DNA from: Niebla homalea
Taxonomy: Eukaryota; Ascomycota; Lecanoromycetes; Lecanorales; Ramalinaceae
Length of the DNA stretch: 64,000 nt
Direction of reading: 5' to 3'
Assembly (NCBI GenBank): GCA_019925105.1
Contig: JAHGAU010000009.1
Coordinates: 124,001 to 188,000, forward strand
The notes below the pieces were generated by a model. The model was given only the letters and a program-made list of their open reading frames with translations, was not told the DNA's origin and did not search any database. The position numbers and the translations under genes were made by a program. Positions 12,264-23,500 of this stretch are shown piece after piece. Within the stretch, counting starts at the first letter, position 1; every line of letters begins with the position of its first letter.

Positions 12264-13569
12264 GGTTAGTCGGTTAATGTGTGGATGGATCAATCAGCCA
12301 CTGGGGAATGATGACGGACGGTGGGGTGGTGGGGGTGTGTAATTGGGGGGTTGGTTAGGAGTGCCTGTGTCCTGTGAATGTGGTGGGCGGAGATTGAGCA
12401 GCGGATGCTTGTGGGGTGGAGTGGAGGTCATGTTGCTACAGAAAGGCATTGAATGGTTGATAGCAGTGAGATGGAAAGGCCTGGATGCTGTGGGTGGATT
12501 CCAATATCGGTATACGAGATATGAAGTGTCGGATAGAGGCGGAGACCTTGTGAGAGTACCACCAGACAACGACGAAGTTGACACTATGGGGTTGGTCTTG
12601 GGAAGAAAAGTGTATTGTAGGACCTTAACAGCCCATGTGTCAACTATAAGGATCTATTTGTTTGCAGATACTTTCCACTTCCCCTAACCTTCGAGACCCG
12701 TTCGTGAGCTCACAAGCATCCTGATCCATCATTGGCGTGGACAGTGACGAATAGAATCCTCCATTTTTTTCAAAGGAAAGAAAAACCAGAGCGCAAGCAG
12801 TAGCCTCGAGCCACTGTAACAATACCTCCATTCTTTTCAAGGGAAAGTGAGATGAGTGAAATTCACGATCAGATTGAGATCAAACAGCACATGAAGTCCA
12901 CGCCGTCTTGGTCCCTCCATCTCCACCCACAGCTTTGAGCCCATCCTCCACGCATCGATGCGACCCCAACAGAATTTATGGTTGCTTTTCGCAACGTTCT
13001 TGTGAGGAACAGGGGCTCCGGTTGGAATCTGTTTCACGGAATCATTACTTGATGAAGGGTTCGCTTCATTGTCAATACAAGGTTCACGTTGTTGTAAGAA
13101 GTAATGGTAGGTGCAGTCTCATTCCTGCCGATATTGGCACGCAATCTCTGCGGTTGCTTCCCTAAACTTGCAGTCAGCGATGTGTGACACAGAGAAGGTG
13201 AAGGCAAAATGAAGTCGGCCATCGACAGACTTACCTCTTACACCACCCATTCGGCGTTTTCACATCTTGAAGGCATGCATACTATCATTTCTGACTCCTG
13301 ATGCAGGTAGTTCATGAGCGTTGCACGCGTTGTGCTCAAGGGCCAGGGAGCTACTCGCTGTCTCCAGTGTCTGAGACATTGCTCCCTAGTGAGTGTTTGA
13401 TGTACAATCCACGGTTTCTGATGGACGCCGCAATCTCTCAAACGAGTAGATGGGGAATAACGACGTCCTTAAAGCGAGGTTATTCTTCCTGCTTGGTCTG
13501 AGATGGTAGAGACTTTCGATTTCGATTCCAGTGATTCCGCAAAGAGCCAACAACTTTCTTGCAGCGTGC

Positions 13570-14928
13570 TCATGTCTCATTGGCAGGACAGTTTCCACCC
13601 AATCGGCTCATCAGAAAAGCAGCTTGCTCGGCTGGGTACCCAAAGAAGACCGGTCCGTTGAAGATCATCTGAGGCGGTGGACTGTCCAAGACTCTTCGAT
13701 CTGCCTTCCTTTGGGTACTTGTAGAGGGCTCCACTTTAGCTTCCGATGGCTGTCCGTTTTGAGAGCTAGGCTTTTCGGGCGCCGGTGCTTTTGGATCGTG
13801 GTTGAGATGATCAATGTTTACGTCAGGTACTGGTATTCCCCACGGCCGACTCGGCGACTCCCCAACTCTGATCTCCCGTAGCTCTCGATCGAAACGCCCT
13901 TCCCTCTCGGCCAAATCAATCTCGTTGCGCTCTTGCCTTTGATTCTCCAGAGGAAGGTTACCCGCCCAAGCCTCCACAGAAGGGTTGGAGACAGGCTTCT
14001 CCACATGGCCTTCCTGACCCTCTTTGGTAGGTAGAAGGGGCTGATGTTTCATGCCCAGCCCCTGTATCATATTGACCAAGTTTCCGTACTTGGCGTCCAG
14101 CAAGCGAATACTTTGCTCATTGCTCTGATATCTTTTGACGCATATCTCGTGACTTCGTGGTATCTCGTGCTTGTGTGTCTCAAAGTATTCAGCAATCTCT
14201 TCTGGGGGCCGCTCATCTAGCATACGTATGGGACATTTGGAGACACCATCGTGCTGCTCGGTATCAGGAGGCGTGGGCACAGATTTCGGGGCGGAAGGAG
14301 CAGCTGTGTTGGACAAGGCAGCCTGCATTTGCTGGGGTAATGCAGCCATCGTGGGGGCGAAGGGGCAGCTAGGGCCTATTGTGTTTTGGGTCTGTATATC
14401 AGGGTGGCCTTCTGGCATAGAAGAGATGTTTGGAGGACATTGTGACGAGGCGTCCATGTTCTGGGCACTAGGCTGATGATCGTCGGGCTGTTGTACCTTG
14501 AGTAGCTGACGGGCTCTCACTGCTTTGGCCATGATACCGTCTCTTTCAGTGTCCTTCGTTTGAGTCAGGTCGTGATGGCCGTCATTGTCAGGCTTCAAGA
14601 GCGGGCTTGTGTCAGCAAGTGCACGTTGAAGTCAAATAGGAGATGCAAAAGAACAGGATGGAAAATCAGTGTTAATGAAAGAATTGTGGACTGTCATAGC
14701 CGTCAAAGCGACTGCAGATCTAGAGCTATTTGTGTATCATCAGGGTGTCATAGAAGTCATAGAAGAAAAAGACGTTGATCAACAGCGCCTTGAGGGGTCC
14801 CATCTCACCATGACATCAAAGAGCTCTGGACAATCTGATTGCTTGAGACATCCGAGGATCAGATCGAAGCCAGCTGCCACATCTTCAAGTAATGCAAGAC
14901 GAGACTCGCTCTTTGCATCATCCGCCAT
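13570..14928 (-). CDS. conserved fungal protein of unknown function
   Basis: Two exons, 14928-14809 and 14592-13570, give 380 residues. The first exon encodes an acidic helical start (MADDAKSESRLALLEDVAAG), and the 216-nt intron uses a CTGAC branch and an AAG acceptor. The hallmark is a block around residues 160-230: SKCPIRMLDERPPEEIAEYF, then THKHEIPRSHEICVKRYQSN, then LLDAKYGNLVNMIQGLG. I recognise this block as conserved among filamentous ascomycetes, but know no function for it. The flanks are Pro/Gln/Ser-rich and probably disordered. A shorter model starting at the ATG at 14532, without the first exon, is possible. There is no signal peptide and no membrane segment. Confidence 0.7.
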
Positions 14929-15350
14929 GGATCAAGATCAGGAGTGGATTGCTGAGGGCAGTTCGGAGTACTTGTCTACTTTTGGTGTCTGGTCACTGAG
15001 GTCATAAAGATATTATCGGGGAATCTTCGGACGACTGGCAGCGCCAAGAGTGTGGCGCAGTCCACAACTGCCACACTCTCTTCAGGATTCCTTTCTACCG
15101 CTATATCATATCGTAGCAGGATTATCACAATCCATCATCACAGCAGTGATCTGAGTCTGTGTTCCTGGAAGGACGGGCCCAGACCCCTGCTTCGGTCGTT
15201 AGGATCAAAAGGACCCTGTCATCAAGAAATTGAACGATTAGATAAAGCATTTTGCTTCACTATCACAATGCTTTGTTGATGAATTCCCTTTGCACAATTG
15301 TCCTTTTCCACAGTGATCAGATCTTCATTAATAAACCTTCCAATCCATCA

Positions 15351-15920
15351 TCATGTCACGGCCACTCCTCCCCCCGTCCCATTCCCCACGCCCCCACCAC
15401 CACTTCCCCACCCAACAGACCCAATAACCTCCGTGCTCAAAGACCCATACAATTCCCCCACCCTTCCCCTCCCCTGATCCTCAAATAGTTCAAATTGCAA
15501 TTGATACCACAACCGCCTCTGCGCCACATACTCCCCCATTCCCCTCACAGCCGCGCAGATGATACCCCAAGTCCATACGGGTCGGTCAGGCGAGGAGTCG
15601 GGGGTGATGATCATGCGCATGGCCTCGGTCGTGGTTATCGCAACATTCGTGATTTCTTCATCGACGGGGCGCATGGTGCAGGTCACGCCTGCGAGGAGCA
15701 AGAGGCCTTCGAGGGTGAGGAAAGGGTCTTCGGCTCGCGAAGGGTAGGGCAGGGTGAGGTCGACGAGGAGGCAATGAACCTGGTCATTGAAGTTGATGGG
15801 GTAGGATCTTGAGTTTGGGGTTGCTGATGCTGAGGTCTGCGCTATCGGCGGAGCGGCCTGGACGATGAGCAATTGCAACAGCCACAAGGCTGCGGCGAGA
15901 GATCCGAGATGGATCTTCAT
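15351..15920 (-). CDS. small secreted protein, unknown
   Basis: A single exon of 189 residues. The ATG at 15920 is chosen because it opens directly into a signal peptide (MKIHLGSLAAALWLLQLLIV, cleavage likely after QAAP). An upstream in-frame ATG at 15992 would bury that signal. The mature part has a few cysteines, a short hydrophobic stretch (FLTLEGLLLLAGV), a WTWGIICAAVRG segment and a Gly-rich tail. The segment order recalls small secreted proteins common in plant- or surface-associated ascomycetes. I recognise no family. Confidence 0.6.
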   Translation of the reverse strand: MKIHLGSLAAALWLLQLLIVQAAPPIAQTSASATPNSRSYPINFNDQVHCLLVDLTLPYPSRAEDPFLTLEGLLLLAGVTCTMRPVDEEITNVAITTTEAMRMIITPDSSPDRPVWTWGIICAAVRGMGEYVAQRRLWYQLQFELFEDQGRGRVGELYGSLSTEVIGSVGWGSGGGGVGNGTGGGVAVT

Positions 15921-16437
15921 TGCCTTAACGTAAACTTTCCATATCGCTGAATAATGGTGGACGGTCCGCGACAGATGGGAGAAATAAGCCATGTGGGAGA
16001 AGAGGCAATGACCCCCACTTCATTTTCCTGTTCTCTCAGTCACCAAATTCCCTCGTTCGTGTTGATGTGTGTCTTTGAAACGGCCCTCGGTCGCATACAA
16101 GCAAGTCTGGTGATTTCCCGTGCCGGTGTGCAATATCTTGCTCATTAGTCGCTTGTGCGCGAAAGTGAGATAAACCTTTTGGAGACATTATGACCTGCAT
16201 GCAGGTGGCTGGATGCATTCCGATATGCTGATCAGGCATAGGTCTCATGCGATCCGAAGCGATCCGAGGTCTGCGACGTGGTCTTTTTTTCTTTCTAAAT
16301 CGGTGTCCGTCAGGCATCTTCCAAATGCTGATTTAACCCACCAGCAAGGGCATGTAAGCATCTCTTTCGGCAGGTTCATGTCTTCCACCTTCAAGTCATT
16401 TCGACTCGACACCCAAAAGAATGTATGCAAAATAGCG

Positions 16438-18162
16438 CTATGCATATCGAACACTGGGCTTGGAATCTGTTCCACCAGGGCCATTGTCGGTTATTACCTC
16501 TTTGGTATCTCTGACCCCAAAAGTCTGCCTTGCTCTTGGAACCAGCACATCATCCGGGTCATGCATGCCCAAGTCCTCCGACCCTGACGGCCCCGACTTG
16601 GCCACCGCGCCATAACGGACAGAACGGACTCCAACCTCCTGAAGCAGATCATCCACCCGCGCATTTGGATCCGCACTATGTAGCATGGGTGCCTGGAAGG
16701 CTCTCGCAATCTCGATCGGACTCATCGTGACATGCCGACCCACGTGCCACCACTTGACAAATATGGGCAGCGTAGCCAGCCAACCGAGAGCAGTGACGAG
16801 GCAAGCAAGCCAGAGGTAGGTGTAATTGGTCTCGTAGACAGGGTGGCTGCCGATGTCTCGCGATATCACCTGCTGATTGTCTGGTGTTTGGCAAGCGGAG
16901 ACAGCGGTGCGGAACATGAGGCTCCTGACCGCTTGGATGAGATCCTCCGTGGGATCCGTGAAGGTGGGTTGCGCACAATTGAAATCACTGGCATTGGCGG
17001 TGTTGCCGTATCGATTGGCTGTTGTGCCGGTGGAGGTAAAGGCGAGGCCCGTTGCGCCGTTCCAGGCTCCAGAAACATCGGAATCGTAGGTGTCCTGGAG
17101 GTACTTGGCTAGGCCGCCGTACGTTGTACCTCCATACCCCTGTTCAGTAAAGTTGATGCGGCTGTGGACAGTATCATTGGCCAGGTTTGTGTCGGGAGCG
17201 AGCTGGAGGTGATGACTGGGCCCATCGAGTTCGACAGGATACTGGACGTTGGAGGATGACATTGTGCAGTTCCTGGTTTTGAACGTGCCCTTGCACGTAG
17301 GCGTGTCCCTGAATGTAAGTTTGAACTGAATTTGGCCAGGGTCTGCACTGAATCCATTCCAAGAGAAGGCTGTTTGGAACACAGTGACCGTGTTGTAGTC
17401 ACTCTCGGAGAACTCGAAAGGAGTTTCCCCATCAGTGCAGTTGAGCGAGAAGCCAGCACCAGGAACAGTGGTCGAGCACTTGCTCAAGCACGGTGTAGGT
17501 GGAATGCTGATTGGTATTCGGTTATTCTCGGCAAGCACAAGAGCGGAAAAGTTAGCGGTGAGGAAAGATGGATCATGGCTCCGTCCAGTAATGATACCAG
17601 TGTAAGCTTCCGGAAGCTGTTGGGCAACGCATAAATTGAGTGCAGTCGACTTGGTAGTCTGTGCAGAGCCTTGATAAGACGCCCTCTGCAGTAGCGGCCC
17701 GTTAACGGGGCCAATGGCGACGAGCAAGGAAGCAATGGCGATGAGATTGACGTGCTTCCCGGATTTCAGGGCAGCCCACAAGCTGTCTCCGTAAATCCAC
17801 CACCGATGCAGATCAAGGATTGTTGTGTTCTTTTGTGTGGCGCGCCTCCACCAGGCTATCCGTACTGCCTCATGTAAGGCATAGAGACTCAGAATATTTG
17901 TCGCCGTGGAGGCTATAGCCAGATAGACAGTTGGCTGCACGTTCCATGCATTGATCGGCTGCCCGTCCGACTCGGTCAAGATGCAGATGGAGACGATCGT
18001 TGCACACAATGCACCTAAGAGAGCCCCGAGGCCTGTCCACGGGAGTCGACGGCATGGACTTGTCACCCAGGGATTTCGTGGTGATGTACCAACAGAGCCA
18101 TACTTGTATGAGAGTTTATCCTCAGGCTTTCTACCCATGACCAGTAGGTGTTGGAGGACCAA
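16438..18162 (-). CDS. multi-pass membrane protein with extracellular Cys domain (paralog A)
   Basis: A single exon of 574 residues; the start may instead be the second ATG at 18138. Three membrane segments lie in the first 170 residues (LGALLGALCATIVSICIL, TVYLAIASTATNILSLYAL, VNLIAIASLLVAIGPVNG). A region of about 290 residues follows with cysteines and N-glycosylation sites (NCTM, NYT). One more membrane segment comes near residue 460 (LWLACLVTALGWLATLPIF), and then a soluble tail. The layout resembles fungal DUF3176-type proteins, though I cannot confirm membership. It shares many motifs with the gene at 52871-54610 (LLQRAS, VPGAGF, NCTM, WWHVGR, VTMSP, RYGAVA). Function unknown; probably plasma membrane. 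Confidence 0.8.
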   Translation of the reverse strand: MVLQHLLVMGRKPEDKLSYKYGSVGTSPRNPWVTSPCRRLPWTGLGALLGALCATIVSICILTESDGQPINAWNVQPTVYLAIASTATNILSLYALHEAVRIAWWRRATQKNTTILDLHRWWIYGDSLWAALKSGKHVNLIAIASLLVAIGPVNGPLLQRASYQGSAQTTKSTALNLCVAQQLPEAYTGIITGRSHDPSFLTANFSALVLAENNRIPISIPPTPCLSKCSTTVPGAGFSLNCTDGETPFEFSESDYNTVTVFQTAFSWNGFSADPGQIQFKLTFRDTPTCKGTFKTRNCTMSSSNVQYPVELDGPSHHLQLAPDTNLANDTVHSRINFTEQGYGGTTYGGLAKYLQDTYDSDVSGAWNGATGLAFTSTGTTANRYGNTANASDFNCAQPTFTDPTEDLIQAVRSLMFRTAVSACQTPDNQQVISRDIGSHPVYETNYTYLWLACLVTALGWLATLPIFVKWWHVGRHVTMSPIEIARAFQAPMLHSADPNARVDDLLQEVGVRSVRYGAVAKSGPSGSEDLGMHDPDDVLVPRARQTFGVRDTKEVITDNGPGGTDSKPSVRYA

Positions 18163-18900
18163 AAGCCAAGTGATGGGTTCTTGAAAGACAGTATAGAGTG
18201 TTGGGGCTCCATGATCTTATGATCAGCCATCCTGTACTGGTGGCTGAGCTTTATTAGTGGCATGGCTGTCAAAACTCAAAAGCGGCCAACCTCTTCCTTG
18301 ATGACAGGAAGACACAATCCTTTGCCAGGGAGGTGCACGTTAGTAGCATATCTAATGTTGGCACCGGATGTATGATTGGCTCATACCGTAAGAAATAGAT
18401 TAAACTACTGCACAACCACCCAACTGAACCATAGGATCTCCATTTCTCACACTCACCGAGGATAATAAGGTAACGATGATAATAATTGAGCCTCCATCGA
18501 AGCGAGAATGTAGGCGAGCTTGTTTCAAATAAATTGACATGCAGACACAGCCTTGTCTTGGGGAGTAAAAAGCGGCGACCTCTTCAATTATGCCTTTTTG
18601 GGCAAGCATACGGTAAGATACCAAAACTATGTTATTATGCCACGCATGACGAATGACTGTCGCTGGCACTCGATAAGTCCATCATCCATGATAAGTGCGT
18701 GTGTAATCTGCATGGTCATGGCAATCGTCCCCCGGGACATTTACTTGCCCACTCCAATTGCAGGCCGACCGTTACGCAGGCACCTCGAGTCCCAAAAGCG
18801 ACGCCTCGCGAGAGCCAGGTCGGCTATGATCGATGCCACAGCCCATTGAACTTGAACCCAGAAACTCCAGCCCAACAAGGCAGATAGATGTATACATTTC

Positions 18901-21900
18901 TCACATGATCGCACATTTTCCACCCTTTTCACTATTTCCACCTATCTCCATCCGCCTCGCCCTGTCTTCCGCATAAGCTCCCCTCTCTCCTCCTTCAGCC
19001 ACATTCACCCCCTCCGTCCCCTTCCCTTCCTTCCTCTTTCCCCTCCCAAAGAACCCACTCCTCTTTGGGTGGGAAACAGCAGCAGTAGCCAACGAATCCA
19101 ACCTCAATGCCGGCCCCGAGCTCTGCCTCCTCTCCAAGCCATTCCCGGCACCCCTCAGCTCTCTCCCTCCACTTCTTGTTCGTGACCGCGTATTGATGCT
19201 AGAGATGCTTTCAATCGTTTCGAGGCGGTGGGCTTGTGGGCGAAGCAGAGCAGGTGAGGAGCGTGCTGCGGCCGCGTTACGGTTTGATAGGCTCCGGGTG
19301 GGCGTGACCGAGGGCCCGGCTCCATGATCCGCTGCTGTTGATGTTGTTGCCGGATTGATGGGGGAGGCGGCCCGGCTGTTGTTGTTACGGGGACTATTGG
19401 TGCTGCCAGCTGCACCAAGAGCGCCACGTGGAGGGGCTGGGATACGGTCGCCAGAGGTACTGAGGCCAGGAGGAAGGCGAGTCGTAGTGGGCTTGGGCAG
19501 AGGGGTGTTGTAGCGCTCGTTGAGGTGGGAAAGCTGAGCGTTGGTCGGGAGCGCAGGGATTGATGCCTCCGTGAGGTCGTGCTGAGAGTTGTTGGTAGGT
19601 GTGGATGTATCAGTGGGTGCAGGAGGCAGAGGATATTCGAGACGGCGTTGGAGATTTGCTCCCGTCAGGGTGGTAGGCGAGACAGGACGTTCAATTTGAG
19701 TAGGACTCGGAGGTAAGGAGGTGGTTTGACTCGGTACAGGCGGGAGAGGCGGGACCTCTTCCGTTGCAGGGTCGGCTGATCGAAGACGTGGATTGCTTGA
19801 TCTTCGAAGAGATTGTGATACTCGACCCACGAGTGCAGAGACAGGTCTTCGACTAGACGAGGTTGATGATCGACTGATTGGGGTTGACGGCTCGTTTCCA
19901 TCGCCCAAATCCAAGCCCCGAGAGCTGACAGGGCTGATTGAGCCAGTGAGCTGCTCAAGGCTTTCCGACACCGACCTTCCCGTCATGGGCGCCTGCGAGC
20001 TTCTTTGCTGCGAATTTCGAGAAAATCTCTCAGGCAGAGAGCTTAGGCGACCTTCCAACGTAGTACTTGATCGCCGTATCTGCTCCTGTTTGCCGCGCTG
20101 CCGTGGTGAGGATGAAGGATCCGTCGGTCTTGGCATGATACTCTTTCTGAGATGTTCAGGGAGAGGCACGTCGGCCTTAGGTGCATAGGGCGGCGGTGGT
20201 GGAACCCAGTTGTCAGCATCGCTTTCGTGGGGAAGTTCGCCGCGACCGTCCGCACGCCTGTATCGTACTGGCTCCCCGTCCGCAATCCGAGGAGGGTTCC
20301 TTTGGCGATTTGCTAATACGGCTGTTGCAGAACGATATAGGGATGTCCGGGATCTAGGCTGAGTATGAGAGTAGGGGCCATCGAAAGCCTCCGAAGCCTC
20401 TTCCATGGTCAGAGCTGGTGGCTCAGAAATGGCAGGGCCGGTGGGAGGCGACGGCTGCGATGACTGCTGCGTCCTGTTCACCTCACGATTTGCAGCATTC
20501 ATGTTGGCGACGGCGTTTGCAGTGGGTGGCAATGGAGGCACATCATCAGAGGTAGAAGCCAGGGCATCTACGATTGTGCTCATCGGTCTCGGTTCCTTTC
20601 GTGTCCTTTGGCGAGCAAGTGCAACTTCGGTGTCAATATCGACTCGCTCCTCCTCCAAGAGTTCGGGAACAGCATCTCCGACTTCGAAAGTCAACTCTTC
20701 AAGAGCTCCATCTTTGGGTGATCGATCAAAGTCAAGGATCAGTAATCGGCCCCCATCTACAGTGCCGAAGCCTTCCTCTTCATGGCCACTCACACTTGTA
20801 ATCCCACCGGGGGCAGCAACAACTAAGCGCTCTTTGAGGGATCGCGATCCGCTAGGGCGGGTTTGATTCACCCAGCGAAGTGAAGTCGGACCGGAGATCT
20901 CCAGCACCCGCCTTCCTTTGGCAAAGACATTGCGATACTTGTCGACAAGCACTTGCCATTGTGGAAGTCTTATCAATTCTGCTGCCTCTCCTCTGGTAAA
21001 TGACCTTGCAGGACTTCTGGTATTGGCGGATGGTGTACTTGTTGAACTGTTGCTGGTCGGGTCATCTGCATGAGATAGTACAGGTACATCGAGGCCGTCT
21101 GGTACGCTATAGATCCATATATCCTTGCCAAGAAAGCCCGCAGCTACGAGATCACCACAGTCGCTCGTTGCGGGTAAGGTGCACGGCGTGAGCTTCCGTT
21201 TGGGCCGACTCGAGCTGCTGCGACGCGGACGCTTGGGACCTGTAAAGTATGTGGTTCCATTCCTCAGATCGTCCGTTCGCACAGCTCGAAAGCTTTCGAA
21301 GACACGGTCAAATGTGAATGTCCAGCTGGCATCACCGTCGGAGCGACTGGAGAGCAGAGCTGCATGGCTGCAGTCGCGGCTACTGGTGGGGAAGATGATC
21401 TGCGATGTCCAGATTCGACTTATCTGCTCAGACGCAGGGAGGTCCTGGTTTTCGTCTGTGTAATATGGTGCGGTCAAGACAACGGTGTTGGGGTTCTTGG
21501 CGTTCCGCGTGGTCCCAAGTAGCATGGTGCCATCGCTTGAGAAGGTGAGTGAATCGATGCGGTCACACTTGATTGTCCTTCTGTCCATTTCCCCGGCATT
21601 GGAAGTCAGAGCATGAAGTTCGACACCTCCGTCAAAAGCGGTAGCCAAGACCTCACCTTTCGGGGTCATTGCAATTGCGTGAGGCTTATTGTCGAGAGTG
21701 ACGGATCGTATGTGCCTTGTTGTGAGGCTTGACAGATCATAGAGGTTGATATGATGGTCCTTGGATGGCACTGCCAGTGTGGTGCCGGTGTCCAGGATGG
21801 CAGCACACGTTGGTCGACGTAGCACCTTCAGCTCCCTCTGAACGGAGATCTTTGGCGAAGCAGTATCTAGTACGTAGATCCTCGAGGAGGAAAGTGCTAA

Positions 21901-22964
21901 AGTCCAATGGCCATTGGGAGAGAAGACGAACTCGAAAGCTTCACCGCGGGGGAAGGCGGCCGACGAGCTGGTTGTGGTAGACACAATATTCACTATCGTT
22001 CTTCGCGGTTGCAGATATGCTTCGAATAGGTTCTTCTTCACTTCGCGGGCAAACTTTCTCTTTAAGTGCAGCAGACTGTCATCGGTAAAGGGGCCAGCGT
22101 CGGCCACTGCATTGCTGAGAGCGTAGGAGGGACATCTCGAGAGGTGGTAGGCGTAGAGGTGTGGGGTCTGTGAGGCCTCGCGCCAGGCACTATTGACAAG
22201 GACCAGTGAGCTGAAGGTCTCCGGGTCTACGAGGTAGAGTATGCTATGATGAACGCACGTCAGCCGTATTTTACCACGTACAAAGATTCCATGTTCTCAA
22301 TTGGACGTAGGCATACTCACGTCTCGAGAATCTCCGCAGGCAGTATCGTATGTCCAAGCTTGCTGCCGGGAGTCTCTTTCCCCTTGCACTTGCTCATGTC
22401 CAAAGATGGTGGAGCTGCGACGGCAGGATTCTCGGGCATAGGGTCATCAGACGCATCAGATACAGCATCTGTCGAGTATCCGATTTCAATAGCAGATATG
22501 TCCTCGTCTCCTAATGTTGATATTGAAGGCCTCGAATGCCCATCTACTACAGCTCCAGTCACGGCTGCTTCATCTGTGGCGGACCTTGTGGGTATGCTTG
22601 AAGCTGTTCCTGGAAGGATGGAGTGGCTTTCTGCCGTTACAAAGCTCGTGTCCGGATCCTCACCTTCACTCAGTGAGCTAAGTGATGTTCTTGACACTGA
22701 TTCGGTGGGTGGGGGTGGAAGCGTAGGAGGTTTTGGCGAAGCTCCATGAGACACCACACCCTCTTTTGGGTGGGACGAGCCCAAAGGTTTCCGAGAGATG
22801 CGACCGGTCACTGAGGGTTTCCCGGCTTCGCCCTCTGGATCCTTCTCCACATGCTTCGCCCGAGCCGAAGCTGCAGGCGGAGCTACAACTTCACCGGACA
22901 ACTGCTTCCTCTTCATAGTACTGCTTCTACGAGCAGGTCTGCCATATCTGTTTCTTGGTAGCAT
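18901..22964 (-). CDS. large F-box / WD40-like protein with C-terminal CaaX box
   Basis: Exons 22964-22321 and 22243-18901 give 1328 residues. The intron (22244-22320) interrupts the F-box. Spliced, it reads ILPAEILETILYLVDPE followed by SLVLVNSAWREASQTPHLYA (about residues 205-250), the canonical F-box that docks on Skp1. A beta-propeller-like part follows (about 290-650) with WD-type strands such as FEFVFSPNGHWTLALSSSRI and IDSLTFSSDGTMLLGT. The last 600 residues are Ser/Pro/Arg-rich and presumably disordered. The protein ends GGKCAIM, a CaaX box whose final Met predicts farnesylation, so a membrane-tethered SCF substrate receptor is inferred. An alternative start is the ATG at 22982. Confidence 0.8.
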
Positions 22965-23500
22965 GGTCCATGTGTGTAGCAATTGCCCAGCTCGTAATTG
23001 GAGCTATGAATAGCAGCAACAGGAGCATCAAGCCCGTGACCAACTGACAAAGCCGGGAGAGTTTTGCGTCAGTCGGCTCGGGCGGCGAAGGCAAATGAGC
23101 TTTCTGGGGGCGGAGGGCTGTGTGTGCACCTATCAAAAACACTTGAAACTCCAACGAATCTCCTCGGTCGTTCTCCATTGGGAAGGTACGCTAGTCCGTA
23201 GAAAGTGAATGACGCAGGCTGGAAGGCGGCAATTTGCCGGGTTGAAAACGCTGGGTTGATACCTCCCTTCCCTCTGGAGATTCACTTTGTGATGAGACTT
23301 CTCTCGGTTTCATCATTTCACTTTCCACGACTCCAAAATCAGGACCAGAGTGAATGATCATGTTCGCCAAATGATATCATCAGATTAATTGACAAAAAAT
23401 ACCAGTATGATACATTTTCGAAAGGTACCTTGGCCAACGCTATGAGTGGAGGACTTGCGCCTCGATACAACCAAAGTTCCCAAATAATATATCAAGTCCC

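Larger units (their letters stand above)
8173..13569. other. long gene-poor stretch
   Basis: No reading frame here has family motifs, plausible splice structure and balanced composition. The part from about 10.3 to 12.3 kb is extremely pyrimidine-rich on the plus strand and yields long open frames on both strands that are pure Pro/Ser/Leu or Gly/Arg/Glu low complexity. It contains the duplicated segments and the heptamer array listed separately. Near 12.75-12.85 kb a short motif (cctccatt, t-run, caaaggaaag) occurs twice about 75 bp apart. Confidence 0.6.
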
